Position numbers and translations under genes: made by a program. A stretch of 64,000 nt of DNA from Pandoraea sp. PE-S2T-3 (lineage in GTDB: Bacteria; Pseudomonadota; Gammaproteobacteria; Burkholderiales; Burkholderiaceae). The notes under the pieces are model-generated. The model did no database searches. It was not told where the DNA came from and saw only the letters and a list, made by a program, of their open reading frames with translations. Position 1 is the first letter of the stretch, and every line of letters begins with the position of its first letter. Below, one piece after another: positions 46,289 to 55,684 of this stretch. Where the stretch lies: contig NZ_NGUQ01000037.1 of NCBI RefSeq assembly GCF_002179965.1, forward strand, positions 558,001 to 622,000, in the 5' to 3' direction.

Positions 46289-49200
46289 ATGAGCATCCTG
46301 TTCTCCACCCACGGGTTCGCCCGCGCGTTTCGCCTGCATCGACTCTCCGGGCGGGCCAGTATCGCCGCACTGTGTACCGCACTCGCCGGGGCGATGCTGC
46401 CTGTGCAGGGGCACGCAACTGCGTCGGGCGCGATCGCGGCATCAGCGCCGCAGGCCGCTTCGGTTGCCGCATCATCTTCAGCCTCGCCGGCCTCCGCACC
46501 AGCGGCCTCATCTGCACCCGCGACCGTCACGACGCCATCGTCCGCATCGACCTCATCGGCAGCATCTGCCGCAGCGGTCGCGCCGGCCGTTGCCCCCGTC
46601 GTTGCGCCGAAGCCTGCGGCGCCGGTGACACCGACGGCGCCAGCAGCGCCTGTCGAGCCCGTGGCAGCCCCGGCCGCTATGTCCCCGGTGGCGCGCTCGG
46701 CGAACATGGCACCGCCCGTGGGCAGCGACGGCAAGCCGATGACACCACAAGACGCATGGCGCATCGTCAACACCGTGCAGGTCGCGCCGGAGCCGACGAG
46801 TGGTGCCGCCGCCGTCCTGATCTCGGCCGACGTCGTCCGCCATCTTGCGCCTGCCACCCGCCGCGCGATTCAACAGGCGCTGCTGACCATCTATTCGGAC
46901 GACCCGGCGTACCTGCAAGCCTATCGAGAGAGCACACGTCCGCTGTCAGACAATCTGGTCGGCCCGATCACGCTGTCGTGGCTCAACCGGTTCTGGCTCG
47001 ACTTCAAGATGCAGCCCGTGGGCAATCTGACCAACGCTTCAGTGCAGGCGTTACTGAAGTTCGCCACCATCGTGCGGGCACATCCGCAGTGGAAGACCGA
47101 CCTCGTCGGCGCAGACCTCGGGCGCTGGATCGACGGTTTCGATCCCCGTGAGCAAGCGCGCTATTACCAGATCCGGCTCGCCGGTACCGACGACGAGATC
47201 GCGGCGATGCTGTGGCTCTACCATCTGGATACGGATGGCAAGCGCAATGCCGGGCCCGACCCCGACCGTGCGCTGCTGACGATCTACAACTACACGCTCG
47301 ACGCGAATGACTTCCGCCTGCTGGCGTCCAAGTCGAAGGTGATCGACAAGCTCTCCGCGCTTCAGGACAAGGTCTATCTGAACCAGCCGCTGTTCGACGC
47401 GGCCGTACTCGACGCGCTCAAGGATCTGGGCACGCAAGCTGACGCGTATCTGCCCGAAGCCCGCGCCGCCGCCGTCACTACCACCTATCAACTGGCCGAC
47501 ATCTCGGTGCAGCAACTCCGGCAAGCCGGCCGTGTACCTGCGCCGATCATTGATGCCGTCTCAGGTTTGACTGAGGAATATGCCAGTCAGGCGGATTTCA
47601 ACGAAGCCATTCTCGATGCCACTGCGGACATCAAGACGCCCGTCGACCCTTACGTCGCCGACATCATGCGCGCGGCGCAGACGCAAACCACCTACGTACT
47701 GACGCAGCAGGCGCTCGCCGAACTGGCCACGAGCCGCCGCAACGAGGCCGTGCCGCCGGTAGTGCTTGACATGCTCAAGGGGCTGCAAGGTCTGCAATAC
47801 CCGCAGTTATGGCTGTTCGACCGGGCAGTGATGGCGCGTCTGCGTCAGGGTGTCGGCGCTTGCCCGACGGGTATCCCGGGCAGCGTGGCCGACGCGCGCA
47901 AGATTTCTGCCGAGCAGATGCAGCAACTGGCGGCGGTGCTCAAGGACCCGGCGCTGTTCGCACAACTCGATGCCCTCTGGAAGAAGGGCCAATGCAGCAA
48001 CGTCGACGTGCTGTCGCTGCCGCAACTGTTGCAGACGCTGTACGACCGGTTCAGGCCGTCGCTCGTCGCCACGGCACGCAAGCGTCCGGCATTCGATCCG
48101 ACGCGTCAGGTGCATTGGGACGGCAACGGTTGCGGCTGTGTGCTCGACCAACTGCAAGGCGAGATCTACGGCTTCTTTCCGTTCTGGATGGCCGGTCCCT
48201 CGCAAGTCGTCAATTTCAGCACGCTCACGAGCATCGGCTACTACGGCGCGACATTTGACGATACGGGCAAGCTGCAACAAGCCAACGACGGCCGGGACTT
48301 TGTCGAACTGGCGCAGGCCGGGGCGTCGTTGCCCGGCGATTTCGTCAGCGTTGCCCAGCGGCATCAGAGCAACGTGCAATGGGTGATTCAGCGCAACGAC
48401 TGGCGCACGTGGGCGCGACTCGACAAGAACCGCAAGGAACAGGTGCTGGAGCGAGTGGGCGAAGACATCGTGCGCTTGCTCTCCACGCGGCTTCGTAACT
48501 GGACTGCAACGGTATCGAATCACCTGCCGTTCGGCGCGCGCTTCGCGCCGACCAATGGCGGCGGTGTGGTGATTTTCTTCGATGGGTATCCGGAGGACCC
48601 GGTGTCGGTGCAGGCGTTCAATCAGTTCATCGACCAACTGCGCACCAAGCTGCGCAAAGCGGGTGCGGGCGATCGCATCGACATCATGATGCGGCACGAT
48701 CGGGTGGGCCACGGTGCCTATGACTACGAAAACCTGCTCAAGCTCGTCATGGAGAACGATCGCAATCCGTCGACCGATATGCTGGCGCGCGTCGAACGTG
48801 AGCGCAATCGCAGGCCTCACTTTCTGGTGCTGCTCGACGAGCCGACCACCGATTCCAAGAAGGCGCTTCGACTGTCGGTGGAAGGCGGCCTGCACGGCGA
48901 AGAGCGTCAGATGGTGTTGCGCCAGATCGTGCCGGTCATTACGTTCGACAACGACAACTGGCAGCAGCTTCAGGACGACATCATCTACGCGCAGGACAAC
49001 TTCGGCGGCATCGGTTTCTGGCCGATGCCGATGCGTACCGACGCGAAGGCGGGAGACGCCGCGGGCGATAAGTCTGGTGGGGCGAGTGGTGCAGGGGCCG
49101 CCGACGCCACTGCTGCGACCGTGGCAGAACTTGACCCGACGCCGGGCGTGCAGGCTTGCACGATGACACGCAGTATCAGCGAATGTCTTGCCGACTACTA

Positions 49201-49546
49201 TCAAAAGCCTGCGGGAGCGCAGGCCTCCGCCGTCTGCAAGACCGTATGCGAGAACCTGTATGCGTTCCGGCTGGCGACGAAGATTGTGTTGCTGCTTCTG
49301 CTCGGCTGTGCTGTGGCGTACTACGTATCGTGCCGCTGGCGTGAGCTCATGGCGCGCTATCGTCATGCCCCGGCAGTGGTGATCGCGGCAGTGTGGATTC
49401 TGCTCGCGCTGGCGCTGCTCTTCTGCGACCCGTTCCTGCGATGGCTGGCGCGCGGCTACATGATCCCGATCTTTCTGGTGCTGTTCATCATCGCGCTGAT
49501 CGCCTGGTACCAGTACCAGTTGAAGGCGCGAGATGAACAGCCGTGA
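46289..49546 (+). CDS. Sec-exported, membrane-anchored protein with GH18-like domain
   Basis: This is a 1085-residue protein, the last of the locus, starting one base after the ATPase stop. Residues 1-44 form a signal peptide ending GHA, followed by an Ala/Pro/Ser-rich disordered linker to about 140. A helical region follows. Residues about 620-910 look like a glycosyl-hydrolase-18-type TIM barrel: GEIYGFFPFWMAGPSQVVNF and LTSIGYYGATFDDTGK at the start, and GVVIFFDGYPEDPVSVQAF at the catalytic strand, where the DxxDxDxE motif is not intact. Three transmembrane helices lie near 995-1014, 1027-1046 and 1056-1076. The expected topology is a large periplasmic domain anchored in the inner membrane. 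It is not a classical eCIS part. Peptidoglycan binding, membrane docking or particle release are inferences. Confidence 0.78.
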   Translation: MSILFSTHGFARAFRLHRLSGRASIAALCTALAGAMLPVQGHATASGAIAASAPQAASVAASSSASPASAPAASSAPATVTTPSSASTSSAASAAAVAPAVAPVVAPKPAAPVTPTAPAAPVEPVAAPAAMSPVARSANMAPPVGSDGKPMTPQDAWRIVNTVQVAPEPTSGAAAVLISADVVRHLAPATRRAIQQALLTIYSDDPAYLQAYRESTRPLSDNLVGPITLSWLNRFWLDFKMQPVGNLTNASVQALLKFATIVRAHPQWKTDLVGADLGRWIDGFDPREQARYYQIRLAGTDDEIAAMLWLYHLDTDGKRNAGPDPDRALLTIYNYTLDANDFRLLASKSKVIDKLSALQDKVYLNQPLFDAAVLDALKDLGTQADAYLPEARAAAVTTTYQLADISVQQLRQAGRVPAPIIDAVSGLTEEYASQADFNEAILDATADIKTPVDPYVADIMRAAQTQTTYVLTQQALAELATSRRNEAVPPVVLDMLKGLQGLQYPQLWLFDRAVMARLRQGVGACPTGIPGSVADARKISAEQMQQLAAVLKDPALFAQLDALWKKGQCSNVDVLSLPQLLQTLYDRFRPSLVATARKRPAFDPTRQVHWDGNGCGCVLDQLQGEIYGFFPFWMAGPSQVVNFSTLTSIGYYGATFDDTGKLQQANDGRDFVELAQAGASLPGDFVSVAQRHQSNVQWVIQRNDWRTWARLDKNRKEQVLERVGEDIVRLLSTRLRNWTATVSNHLPFGARFAPTNGGGVVIFFDGYPEDPVSVQAFNQFIDQLRTKLRKAGAGDRIDIMMRHDRVGHGAYDYENLLKLVMENDRNPSTDMLARVERERNRRPHFLVLLDEPTTDSKKALRLSVEGGLHGEERQMVLRQIVPVITFDNDNWQQLQDDIIYAQDNFGGIGFWPMPMRTDAKAGDAAGDKSGGASGAGAADATAATVAELDPTPGVQACTMTRSISECLADYYQKPAGAQASAVCKTVCENLYAFRLATKIVLLLLLGCAVAYYVSCRWRELMARYRHAPAVVIAAVWILLALALLFCDPFLRWLARGYMIPIFLVLFIIALIAWYQYQLKARDEQP

Positions 49547-49583
49547 AGCCAGATAGACCGCCGGAAGGCGAGGGCGCTACGTC

Positions 49584-50147
49584 TTACTGGGCGGCGGCGT
49601 GCAGGCGGGACGCGACTTGCGCGACGCGTGCCGCATAGCGCTTGACCGTTTCGAGATCGCCGGTGGAGATCTCGTCGGTCGAGGCGTCGGACGGTGACTG
49701 CACCAGTGCGCCGACCGAACCGCCCAGATTGTTGATGTCTTCACGCGTGGCGGCCTTGGTGTTCGCAGGCAGCAAGCCGAGGCTGACCCAGATGCCGCCG
49801 TGCTGCGAGGCGAGCGTCTGCAAATAGATCAGCGTGACCTGCTTGTCGCCGTTCAGGCTCGCGCTGTTCGTGAAGCCGCCGAACACCTTGTCCTGCCAGC
49901 CGCGTCCGAACCATTGCTTGGACGACGCATCGGCAAACTTCTTGAACTGCCAAGGCACCGAGCCCATGTAGGTCGGCGTGCCGAAAATGATGGCCTGCGC
50001 TTGCGCCAGCGTGTCCCAACCCGCTTCGGTCACGATGCCGTCTTCGCTGATCTCGATGAGATCGGCGCCGCTGCCCTGTGCGGCCGCTTCGGCGGCACGC
50101 TTCGTATGTCCGTAGCCCGAAAAATAAACGATGGCCGTTTTTGCCAT
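49584..50147 (-). CDS. WrbA-like flavodoxin-fold NAD(P)H:quinone oxidoreductase
   Basis: This is a 187-residue flavodoxin-fold protein. KTAIVYFSGYGHTKRAAEAAA is the FMN-phosphate loop, IIFGTPTYMGSVPWQFKKFAD the second FMN loop, and FTNSASLNGDKQ the third, matching WrbA/NADPH-dependent FMN reductases. It probably reduces quinones by two electrons, avoiding radical formation. AAGGAG precedes ATG 50147. It is divergent from an HxlR regulator, a common arrangement for quinone- and electrophile-responsive pairs. Confidence 0.9.
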   Translation of the reverse strand: MAKTAIVYFSGYGHTKRAAEAAAQGSGADLIEISEDGIVTEAGWDTLAQAQAIIFGTPTYMGSVPWQFKKFADASSKQWFGRGWQDKVFGGFTNSASLNGDKQVTLIYLQTLASQHGGIWVSLGLLPANTKAATREDINNLGGSVGALVQSPSDASTDEISTGDLETVKRYAARVAQVASRLHAAAQ

Positions 50148-50228
50148 GACAACTCCTTACACATCGAGAAAATGCCGGATTGGCACTGGAGCGTCGATAG
50201 TATATTTTGTATAGCAGCCAAACAAGAA

Positions 50229-50252
50229 GTTACCTGGTGGTAACTGGTTACC
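50229..50252. promoter_or_regulatory. Candidate HxlR operator
   Basis: GTTACC (50229-50234) and GGTAAC (50239-50244) form a perfect inverted repeat with 4-bp spacing, followed at 50246-50252 by a further GGTTACC half-site. It lies 12 bp upstream of the hxlR ATG, overlapping the region where its ribosome site begins, and about 80 bp from the divergent flavoprotein start. Confidence 0.6.
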
Positions 50253-50263
50253 GGAGGGATATC

Positions 50264-50659
50264 ATGCCGCGCACTGCCGCGCTTGCGACGCCGAGCGAGA
50301 TCGAGAGTCGTTACAACGTTTATATGGAAGGCTGTCCGGCCCGGCTGGTGTTCAGCCGGCTGGCGGACAAATGGTCGCTGCTGATCGTCAAGATTCTTCG
50401 GGACGACGTTCAGCGGTTCAACCAACTGCGTCGTGAAATTGGCGGCATCTCACCCAAGGCGCTAAGCCAGACGCTACAGAAGCTGGAGCGCGACGGGCTG
50501 GTGCATCGCGAGGCGTTCGCCACGGTGCCGGTGACCGTCGAATACTCGCTGACCGAACTCGGACACACGCTCTCGGAGCTGGTCGAGCCATTGGTCGCGT
50601 GGGCGGAAAACCACATCGAGGAAGTCTTGCGCTCCCAGAACAGTTTCGATGATCATTAA
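50264..50659 (+). CDS. HxlR-family transcriptional regulator
   Basis: This is a 131-residue winged-helix regulator. The family pattern is CPARLVFSRLADKWSLLIVKIL at residues about 24-45, followed by RFNQLRREIGGISPKALSQTLQKLERDGLV and VEYSLTELGHTLSELVEPLVAWA. A Cys at position 24 is in the place used for redox or quinone sensing by HypR/QorR/YodB regulators. The ATG at 50264 follows CGGAGGG. The likely target is the divergent WrbA-like gene. Confidence 0.92.
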   Translation: MPRTAALATPSEIESRYNVYMEGCPARLVFSRLADKWSLLIVKILRDDVQRFNQLRREIGGISPKALSQTLQKLERDGLVHREAFATVPVTVEYSLTELGHTLSELVEPLVAWAENHIEEVLRSQNSFDDH

Positions 50660-50731
50660 CACCGCCCGTCGCAACGCGGGTTGTGCATCGAAAATCAGTC
50701 TTGTGAGCGTTTTGAAGGATCGGAATCTGTA

Positions 50732-51352
50732 ATGGCAACGACCGGCTTTGAAGTTGACGATTTGCGCACCACGCTGGTGGGTAACAGCGTTGAACTGCAC
50801 CCCCTTGAAGCCGGCCACCGGTCGGCATTGATCGATGCAGCCGCCGACGGCGAGCTATGGAACCTGAAGTTCACAGTCGTGCCCGGGCTCGAAACCATCG
50901 ACGCCTATCTCGACAAGGCACTCAAGGGAAGAGAGGACGGCACCGTCATGCCGTTCGTGGTGGTGGCACGCGATACCGGCCGGGTGGTTGGCAGCACGCG
51001 GTTCTGGAAGATCGATCGCGCCAACCGGAAGCTGGAAATCGGCCATACGTGGCTCAGTCAGTCCGTCCAGCGCTCTCCCATCAACACCGAAGCCAAGTAC
51101 TTGCTGCTGACGCACGCGTTCGACGTGATGCAGTGCGTGCGCGTGCAATTCACCACCGACGAAACCAACGAGAAATCCCGCGCCGCCATCCTTCGCATTG
51201 GCGCGACGCAGGAAGGCATTGTCCGGCACGAACGCATCATGCCCGACGGCCGCAAGCGCAACTCGGTGCGATTCAGCATCATCGATACCGAATGGCCTGA
51301 GGTGAAGGCCATGCTGGCCCGGAAACTGGCGGGCGGTACGCCACCCGCCTGA
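50732..51352 (+). CDS. GNAT-family N-acetyltransferase (RimJ/RimL-like)
   Basis: This is a 206-residue acetyl-CoA-dependent acetyltransferase. Family landmarks are VELHPLEAGHRSALIDAAAD at the N-terminus, VVVARDTGRVVGSTRFWKID, the RKLEIGHTWLSQSVQRSPINTEAKYLLLTHAFD region near the acetyl-CoA site, and VRVQFTTDETNEKSRAAILRIGA. This matches the RimL-type group that acetylates protein N-termini or small amines. The start is ATG 50732. It lies 73 bp after hxlR in the same direction but probably has its own promoter. The substrate is unknown. Confidence 0.88.
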   Translation: MATTGFEVDDLRTTLVGNSVELHPLEAGHRSALIDAAADGELWNLKFTVVPGLETIDAYLDKALKGREDGTVMPFVVVARDTGRVVGSTRFWKIDRANRKLEIGHTWLSQSVQRSPINTEAKYLLLTHAFDVMQCVRVQFTTDETNEKSRAAILRIGATQEGIVRHERIMPDGRKRNSVRFSIIDTEWPEVKAMLARKLAGGTPPA

Positions 51353-51370
51353 CGCTTGCCCGGGCCGCCT

Positions 51371-52279
51371 TCAATTGGCCACCACGCCGTCGCCCAGCGT
51401 ATCGAGCGCATACCGCCTGACATGGGCGACGAACGACTTAAGCAAGAGAGGCGTCGGCCGCTGTGACGGCGTGAGCACCGCCGTGTCGGTCAGGATAGCG
51501 GGCTCAAACGGCTTGAACACGACGCCGGTGCCGCGATAGCTCCACGCACTGAACGCGTCGATCACGGCCACGCCAGCCCCTGCTTCCACGAACGAACAGA
51601 TCGCATACGAGATCTGGCTTTCCATCTGCATCTTCACTTCGACGCCATGGGCGGCGAGCAACGCATCGATCTGCAAGCGGGCTTCCACGCTTCTCGGGTG
51701 CGCCACAAAGCGCTCGCCTGCCAGATCCGCCGGTCCGATGACGTCATGCGAACACAGCCGGTGGCCCGCCGGTAACGCACACACCATCTTCGCGGCCACC
51801 AGCCGCTCGCCGTGCGACGTCGTCCGGTTGAGCGACAGTCTGGCAAAACCCACGTCGCACCGCTGTCCCATCACCATATCCACGATCGAGCGCGTCGAGT
51901 GCATGGCCATGGAGACGTGCGCCTCGGGGCGTGTCTTCAGGTAGTCCGCAATGGCATGCGGCAGAAACGACAGCGCCAGCGCGGGCGCCGCCGCGATATG
52001 CAGCGTGCCGCGCTGCAAGTTTCTGATCTCGTCCGCCGCCCGGGCAATCCGGTCCACACCGGCCAGTGATCGCTGTACTTCCTCGAACAACGCCTGCGCC
52101 TCGACCGTCGGGTAGAGCCGCCCCTTCACGCGATCGAACAGCCTGAACTTCAGCGAGCGCTCCAGATCGGCGAGCAACCGCGTAGTCGCGGGCTGCGAGA
52201 TGTGGAGCATCTCGCTTGCCTGCGTCACCGTCTGGTGAAGCATCACCGCCCGGAACGCTTCCAACTGACGAATCTTCAT
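51371..52279 (-). CDS. LysR-family transcriptional regulator (OccR/NocR-like)
   Basis: This is a 302-residue LysR regulator with the N-terminal helix-turn-helix (LEAFRAVMLHQTVTQASEMLHISQPATTRLL) and effector domain (RGTLHIAAAPALALSFLPHAIADYL; VGFARLSLNRTTSHGERLV). The style resembles OccR/NocR-type activators of amine or opine uptake. The ATG at 52279 is used; a TTG 18 bp earlier is possible. It is divergent from the ABC-transporter/monooxygenase operon, with a GGGGTTAACCCC palindrome between. It probably activates that operon. Confidence 0.9.
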   Translation of the reverse strand: MKIRQLEAFRAVMLHQTVTQASEMLHISQPATTRLLADLERSLKFRLFDRVKGRLYPTVEAQALFEEVQRSLAGVDRIARAADEIRNLQRGTLHIAAAPALALSFLPHAIADYLKTRPEAHVSMAMHSTRSIVDMVMGQRCDVGFARLSLNRTTSHGERLVAAKMVCALPAGHRLCSHDVIGPADLAGERFVAHPRSVEARLQIDALLAAHGVEVKMQMESQISYAICSFVEAGAGVAVIDAFSAWSYRGTGVVFKPFEPAILTDTAVLTPSQRPTPLLLKSFVAHVRRYALDTLGDGVVAN

Positions 52280-52422
52280 CCATTCACCCAATAACAAAAC
52301 ATTATCGATTGCCGAAAAGAAAGCATTTCACAAGGGCTTTTTGAATTTCTAACCTTTCGCTATTCCCCATTCTATTTGGATGGATGCCGGAATCGCCAGC
52401 AATAACTAATTGTGCTGAAAGC

Positions 52423-52434
52423 GGGGTTAACCCC
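52423..52434. promoter_or_regulatory. Perfect 12-bp palindrome upstream of the ABC operon
   Basis: GGGGTTAACCCC is a perfect palindrome 26 bp before the permease ATG. It is close to the start codon for an activator site, so it might instead bind a repressor. Function is inferred from position only. Confidence 0.4.
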
Positions 52435-52459
52435 AACACTTTGGAGGGTGTCTCACCAT

Positions 52460-53353
52460 ATGAATAACGAAACCGTCTATCCACTTTCGGCGGCAAGGCG
52501 CGACGACAGCATCGACGGACCGCCCGCAACGCTGCGTATTCACGCGCGCCCCAAGAAGTCCGATTGGCTCTGGTACGGCCTGTCCGGTGTTGCGCTGGTG
52601 CTGTTCTATCAGGGTGTGATCGACAACCCGCGCTGGCAGTGGGACGTGGTCGCGCATTACTTCTTCAACGTCCGCGTGCTTGCCGGGCTCGCCAATACGT
52701 TGATCCTGACCGCGTTTGCCAGTGTGTTGGGGCTGGTGCTGGGCGGCATCGTTGCGGCTTGCCGGATGGCAGAGAACCCGGTGCTTCGCGGGGCGGCGCT
52801 CACCTACATCTGGATCATCCGCGCCACGCCCACGCTGGCGATGCTGCTGTTCCTGTTCTTCATCTCCGCGCTGGTCCCCCGCCTGTATCTGCCGATTCCG
52901 CTGTTGAACGTGAATCTGTTCGACATCGATACGAGCAACGTCATCTCGCGCTTCAGTGCCGCGATGATCGGGCTCGCGATCTACCTTGGCGGGCATAGCG
53001 CCGAGATCTTCCGCAGCGGGCTGGCGGCCGTCGACAAGGGGCAACGCGAGGCGTGCAAGGCCATGGGCATGAGCGACCTTCGCATGATGTGGCACGTGGT
53101 CATTCCGCAGGCCGTGCGCGTCATCATCCCGCCGCTCGCCAACGAGCTCATCACGATGTTCAAGAACACGTCGCTCGCGTCGGTAATCGGCTACGTCGAG
53201 TTGCTGACGACCGTGCAACTGATCTATTCGACGACCTTCGAAACCATCCCGCTGCTGACCGTGGCCTGTCTCTGGTACCTGCTGCTGACCAGTCTCGCGA
53301 TGTGTGGGCAGAGCCTGCTTGAACGACGCTTCGGCAAAGGAGTGCAACGATGA
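52460..53353 (+). CDS. Polar-amino-acid-type ABC transporter permease
   Basis: This is a 297-residue inner-membrane permease. A hydrophilic N-terminus of about 35 residues precedes about five or six helices. The first core helix region carries [31 protein letters not shown], and the ATPase-contact EAA loop reads [36 protein letters not shown]. This matches the His/Glu/Arg/opine (HisMQ) permease family, in which a single gene can form a homodimer. The operon continues with the ATPase, overlapping by 4 bp. Confidence 0.93.
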   Translation: MNNETVYPLSAARRDDSIDGPPATLRIHARPKKSDWLWYGLSGVALVLFYQGVIDNPRWQWDVVAHYFFNVRVLAGLANTLILTAFASVLGLVLGGIVAACRMAENPVLRGAALTYIWIIRATPTLAMLLFLFFISALVPRLYLPIPLLNVNLFDIDTSNVISRFSAAMIGLAIYLGGHSAEIFRSGLAAVDKGQREACKAMGMSDLRMMWHVVIPQAVRVIIPPLANELITMFKNTSLASVIGYVELLTTVQLIYSTTFETIPLLTVACLWYLLLTSLAMCGQSLLERRFGKGVQR

Positions 53354-54159
53354 GCGCGACACCCGAAAACCATTCCCTGCATGCCAATGCGAGTCACGAG
53401 CCGCTGCTTCAGATGCGCTCGGTGACGAAGCAGTTCGGCGAGTTCGTGGCGCTACACAGCATCGACTTCACGCTCTACAAGGGCGACGTGGTGGCCATCA
53501 TCGGGCCATCGGGCTCGGGCAAGAGCACGTTGCTGCGATGCATGAACATGCTCGATCTCATCGATGCGGGCGAGGTGACGTTCAAGCGCGAAGTGCTCGG
53601 CAGCGAGTTGCGCGGCGCGCGGCGTGTGCGGTTACCGAACAAGGAGCTGGATCGCCAGCGCCGCTATTTCGGCATGGTGTTTCAGGGCTTTCACCTGTTT
53701 CCCCATTATTCGGCGCTCGAAAACGTGCTGGCCGGCCCGCGCATCGTGGGTGGCGCGGCGCGAAAGGACGTGCTGGAACGCGGCAAGTATCTGCTCGCCC
53801 GTGTCGGGCTTGCCGACAAGCTGCATCACTACCCGTCGCAACTCTCCGGCGGACAGAAGCAGCGCGTGGCAATTGCGCGCGCATTGGCGATGGACCCGGA
53901 AATCATGCTCTTCGACGAACCGACGAGCGCACTCGACCCTGAGCTCGTGAACGAAGTGCTCGACGTGATGAAGGAGCTGGCGATGTCCGGCACCACGATG
54001 GTGGTCGTCACGCACGAAATGGACTTCGCCCGCAAGGTCTCGAACCGGGTGGTCTTCATGGACGGCGGCCGCATCGTCGATCAGGGCTCCCCCGAACACA
54101 TCTTTCAGGGCACCGGCACCGAGCGCAGCAAGCGCTTCGTGGCGAGCATTCGCGGGTAA
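53350..54159 (+). CDS. Polar-amino-acid-type ABC transporter ATP-binding protein
   Basis: This is a 269-residue ABC ATPase. Walker A is [18 protein letters not shown], the signature [19 protein letters not shown], Walker [15 protein letters not shown], and the switch His is in [12 protein letters not shown]. This is the GlnQ/HisP pattern. It is coupled to the permease by ATGA overlap. Together with the binding protein at 56221 it completes an importer for the substrate of the monooxygenase encoded between them. Confidence 0.95.
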   Translation: MSATPENHSLHANASHEPLLQMRSVTKQFGEFVALHSIDFTLYKGDVVAIIGPSGSGKSTLLRCMNMLDLIDAGEVTFKREVLGSELRGARRVRLPNKELDRQRRYFGMVFQGFHLFPHYSALENVLAGPRIVGGAARKDVLERGKYLLARVGLADKLHHYPSQLSGGQKQRVAIARALAMDPEIMLFDEPTSALDPELVNEVLDVMKELAMSGTTMVVVTHEMDFARKVSNRVVFMDGGRIVDQGSPEHIFQGTGTERSKRFVASIRG

Positions 54160-54185
54160 TGCCAACCGCATGGCGCGCCAATTTC

Positions 54186-54255
54186 AATCTCCTGACTTCA
54201 ATCCTCCGACTTAAATCCTCCGACTTAAATCCTCCGACTTAAATCCTCTTATCCA
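54186..54255 (+). repeat. 14-bp tandem repeat, about five copies
   Basis: The unit AATCCTCCGACTTA occurs three times perfectly (54200-54241) and is flanked by degenerate copies AATCTCCTGACTTC (54186-54199) and AATCCTCTTATCCA (54242-54255). It fills the gap between the ABC ATPase stop and the monooxygenase ribosome site, in the 5' leader of the monooxygenase. Copy number may vary between strains. Confidence 0.85.
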
Positions 54256-54267
54256 ACAGGACAAGCA

Positions 54268-55584
54268 ATGGCACACGATGGAAAGATGAGACTCGGTCTC
54301 TCAATGCGTTATCTGGGCTATCACATGGCGGCATGGCGGCACCCCGAAGTACCGGCCGCCGGGGCCATCGACTTCAAGTATTTTCTCGACACGGCACGCA
54401 AGGCCGAAGCCGCCAAGTTCGACATGATCTTCTTCGCCGACGGGCTTGGCGTTCGTACGGCCGACAACCCCAAGGGCTCGGCGTCGCGCGACGCGAAAAA
54501 TGCCGAACTCGAGCCGCTCACGCTGCTGGCGGCGCTCGGCGCGTGCACGTCGAACATCGGGCTGGTCGGCACTGCTTCGACCACATACAACGAACCCTTC
54601 CACATCGCGCGCAAATACGCGTCGATCGACCATATCAGCGGCGGTCGCGCGGGCTGGAACGTCGTGACGTCGTGGTCGCAGCAAGAGGCGTGGAACTTCA
54701 GCCGCGATGAGCATCTGGGTTATGAAGAGCGCTACGAGCGGGCCGACGAATTCGTCGATGTCGTAAAGAAGCTCTGGGATAGCTGGGAAGACGACGCGTT
54801 TCTGCGCGACAAGGCATCCGGCATCTTCTACGACGAAGCGAAGCTGCATGTACCGAACCACAAGGGCAAGCATTTCAGCGTGCGTGGCCCATTGAATTCG
54901 GCGCGTACGCCACAGGGCCGCCCGTTGATCGTGCAGGCGGGGGCGGCGGAAGCGGGGCGGGAGATTGCGGCGAAGAATGCCGACGTCGTCTACAGCGCAT
55001 CGTTCGACATTCAGTCGGCCCGGAAGTACTACGCCGATTTGAAAGGACGCCTTGAAAAGTATGGCCGCACGCCGGATCAGTTGTTGATCATGCCGGGCCT
55101 GACGCCCTATGTCGGTCGCACGCGGCAGGAAGCGCAAGACAAGTTCGACCAGTTGCAGGAGCTGATCGACCCGCTGAGCGGATTGTCGATTCTGTACAGC
55201 ACCTTGGGCGACCTCTCGGCCTACGATCTCGACGGGCCGGTGCCAGCACTCAGTTCGGGGCCGGTCAGCAGCATCGGCAACGGGCTGATCGAACTGGCGC
55301 ATCGCGAGAACCTCACGATTCGGCAACTGTACAAAATGCGCGCCGCTGGCGGGCGTCAGTTGATCGGTACGGCGGAGGACATCGTTGACGACATGGAGGC
55401 GTGGTTCCGGGAGGGGGCCGCCGATGGCTTCAACCTTTGTCCCGCGACGCTGCCCGGTGGACTGGACGACTTCGTCGCGCTGATTCTGCCGGAGTTGCGC
55501 CGGCGCGGCCTGTTCCGCGAGGAGTATGCGGCAAGCACGCTGCGCGGCAATCTCGGCCTCAACCCCTTGCGGTTCGGTGACTGA
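54268..55584 (+). CDS. FMN-dependent monooxygenase (NtaA/SnaA/DszA/SoxA family)
   Basis: This is a 438-residue bacterial-luciferase-like monooxygenase that uses reduced FMN supplied by a separate reductase. The start (MRLGLSMRYLGYHMAAWRHP) and AEAAKFDMIFFADGLGVRTA, then HISGGRAGWNVVTSW and RPLIVQAGAAEAGREIAAKNADVVYSA, are typical of the NtaA/DszA branch that attacks chelators, sulfones and related compounds. The length is normal for the branch. It lies in one operon with the ABC importer and flavin reductase. A C-S or C-N bond in an imported compound is the inferred target. Confidence 0.92.
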   Translation: MAHDGKMRLGLSMRYLGYHMAAWRHPEVPAAGAIDFKYFLDTARKAEAAKFDMIFFADGLGVRTADNPKGSASRDAKNAELEPLTLLAALGACTSNIGLVGTASTTYNEPFHIARKYASIDHISGGRAGWNVVTSWSQQEAWNFSRDEHLGYEERYERADEFVDVVKKLWDSWEDDAFLRDKASGIFYDEAKLHVPNHKGKHFSVRGPLNSARTPQGRPLIVQAGAAEAGREIAAKNADVVYSASFDIQSARKYYADLKGRLEKYGRTPDQLLIMPGLTPYVGRTRQEAQDKFDQLQELIDPLSGLSILYSTLGDLSAYDLDGPVPALSSGPVSSIGNGLIELAHRENLTIRQLYKMRAAGGRQLIGTAEDIVDDMEAWFREGAADGFNLCPATLPGGLDDFVALILPELRRRGLFREEYAASTLRGNLGLNPLRFGD

Positions 55585-55684
55585 ACGGACTGACGGCCGT
55601 GATCGCGCAGGCTGCGCGCCCACGGCCGGATCACGCATTCGCCGCCCCGCCCAATTTCGAGCAAGAGATACCAGAGGTAAGCCC

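Noticed and set aside
54186-54255. CRISPR or integration site at the 14-bp repeats
   Set aside because: The copies are directly adjacent with no spacers, no cas or recombinase gene is nearby, and the unit is too short.
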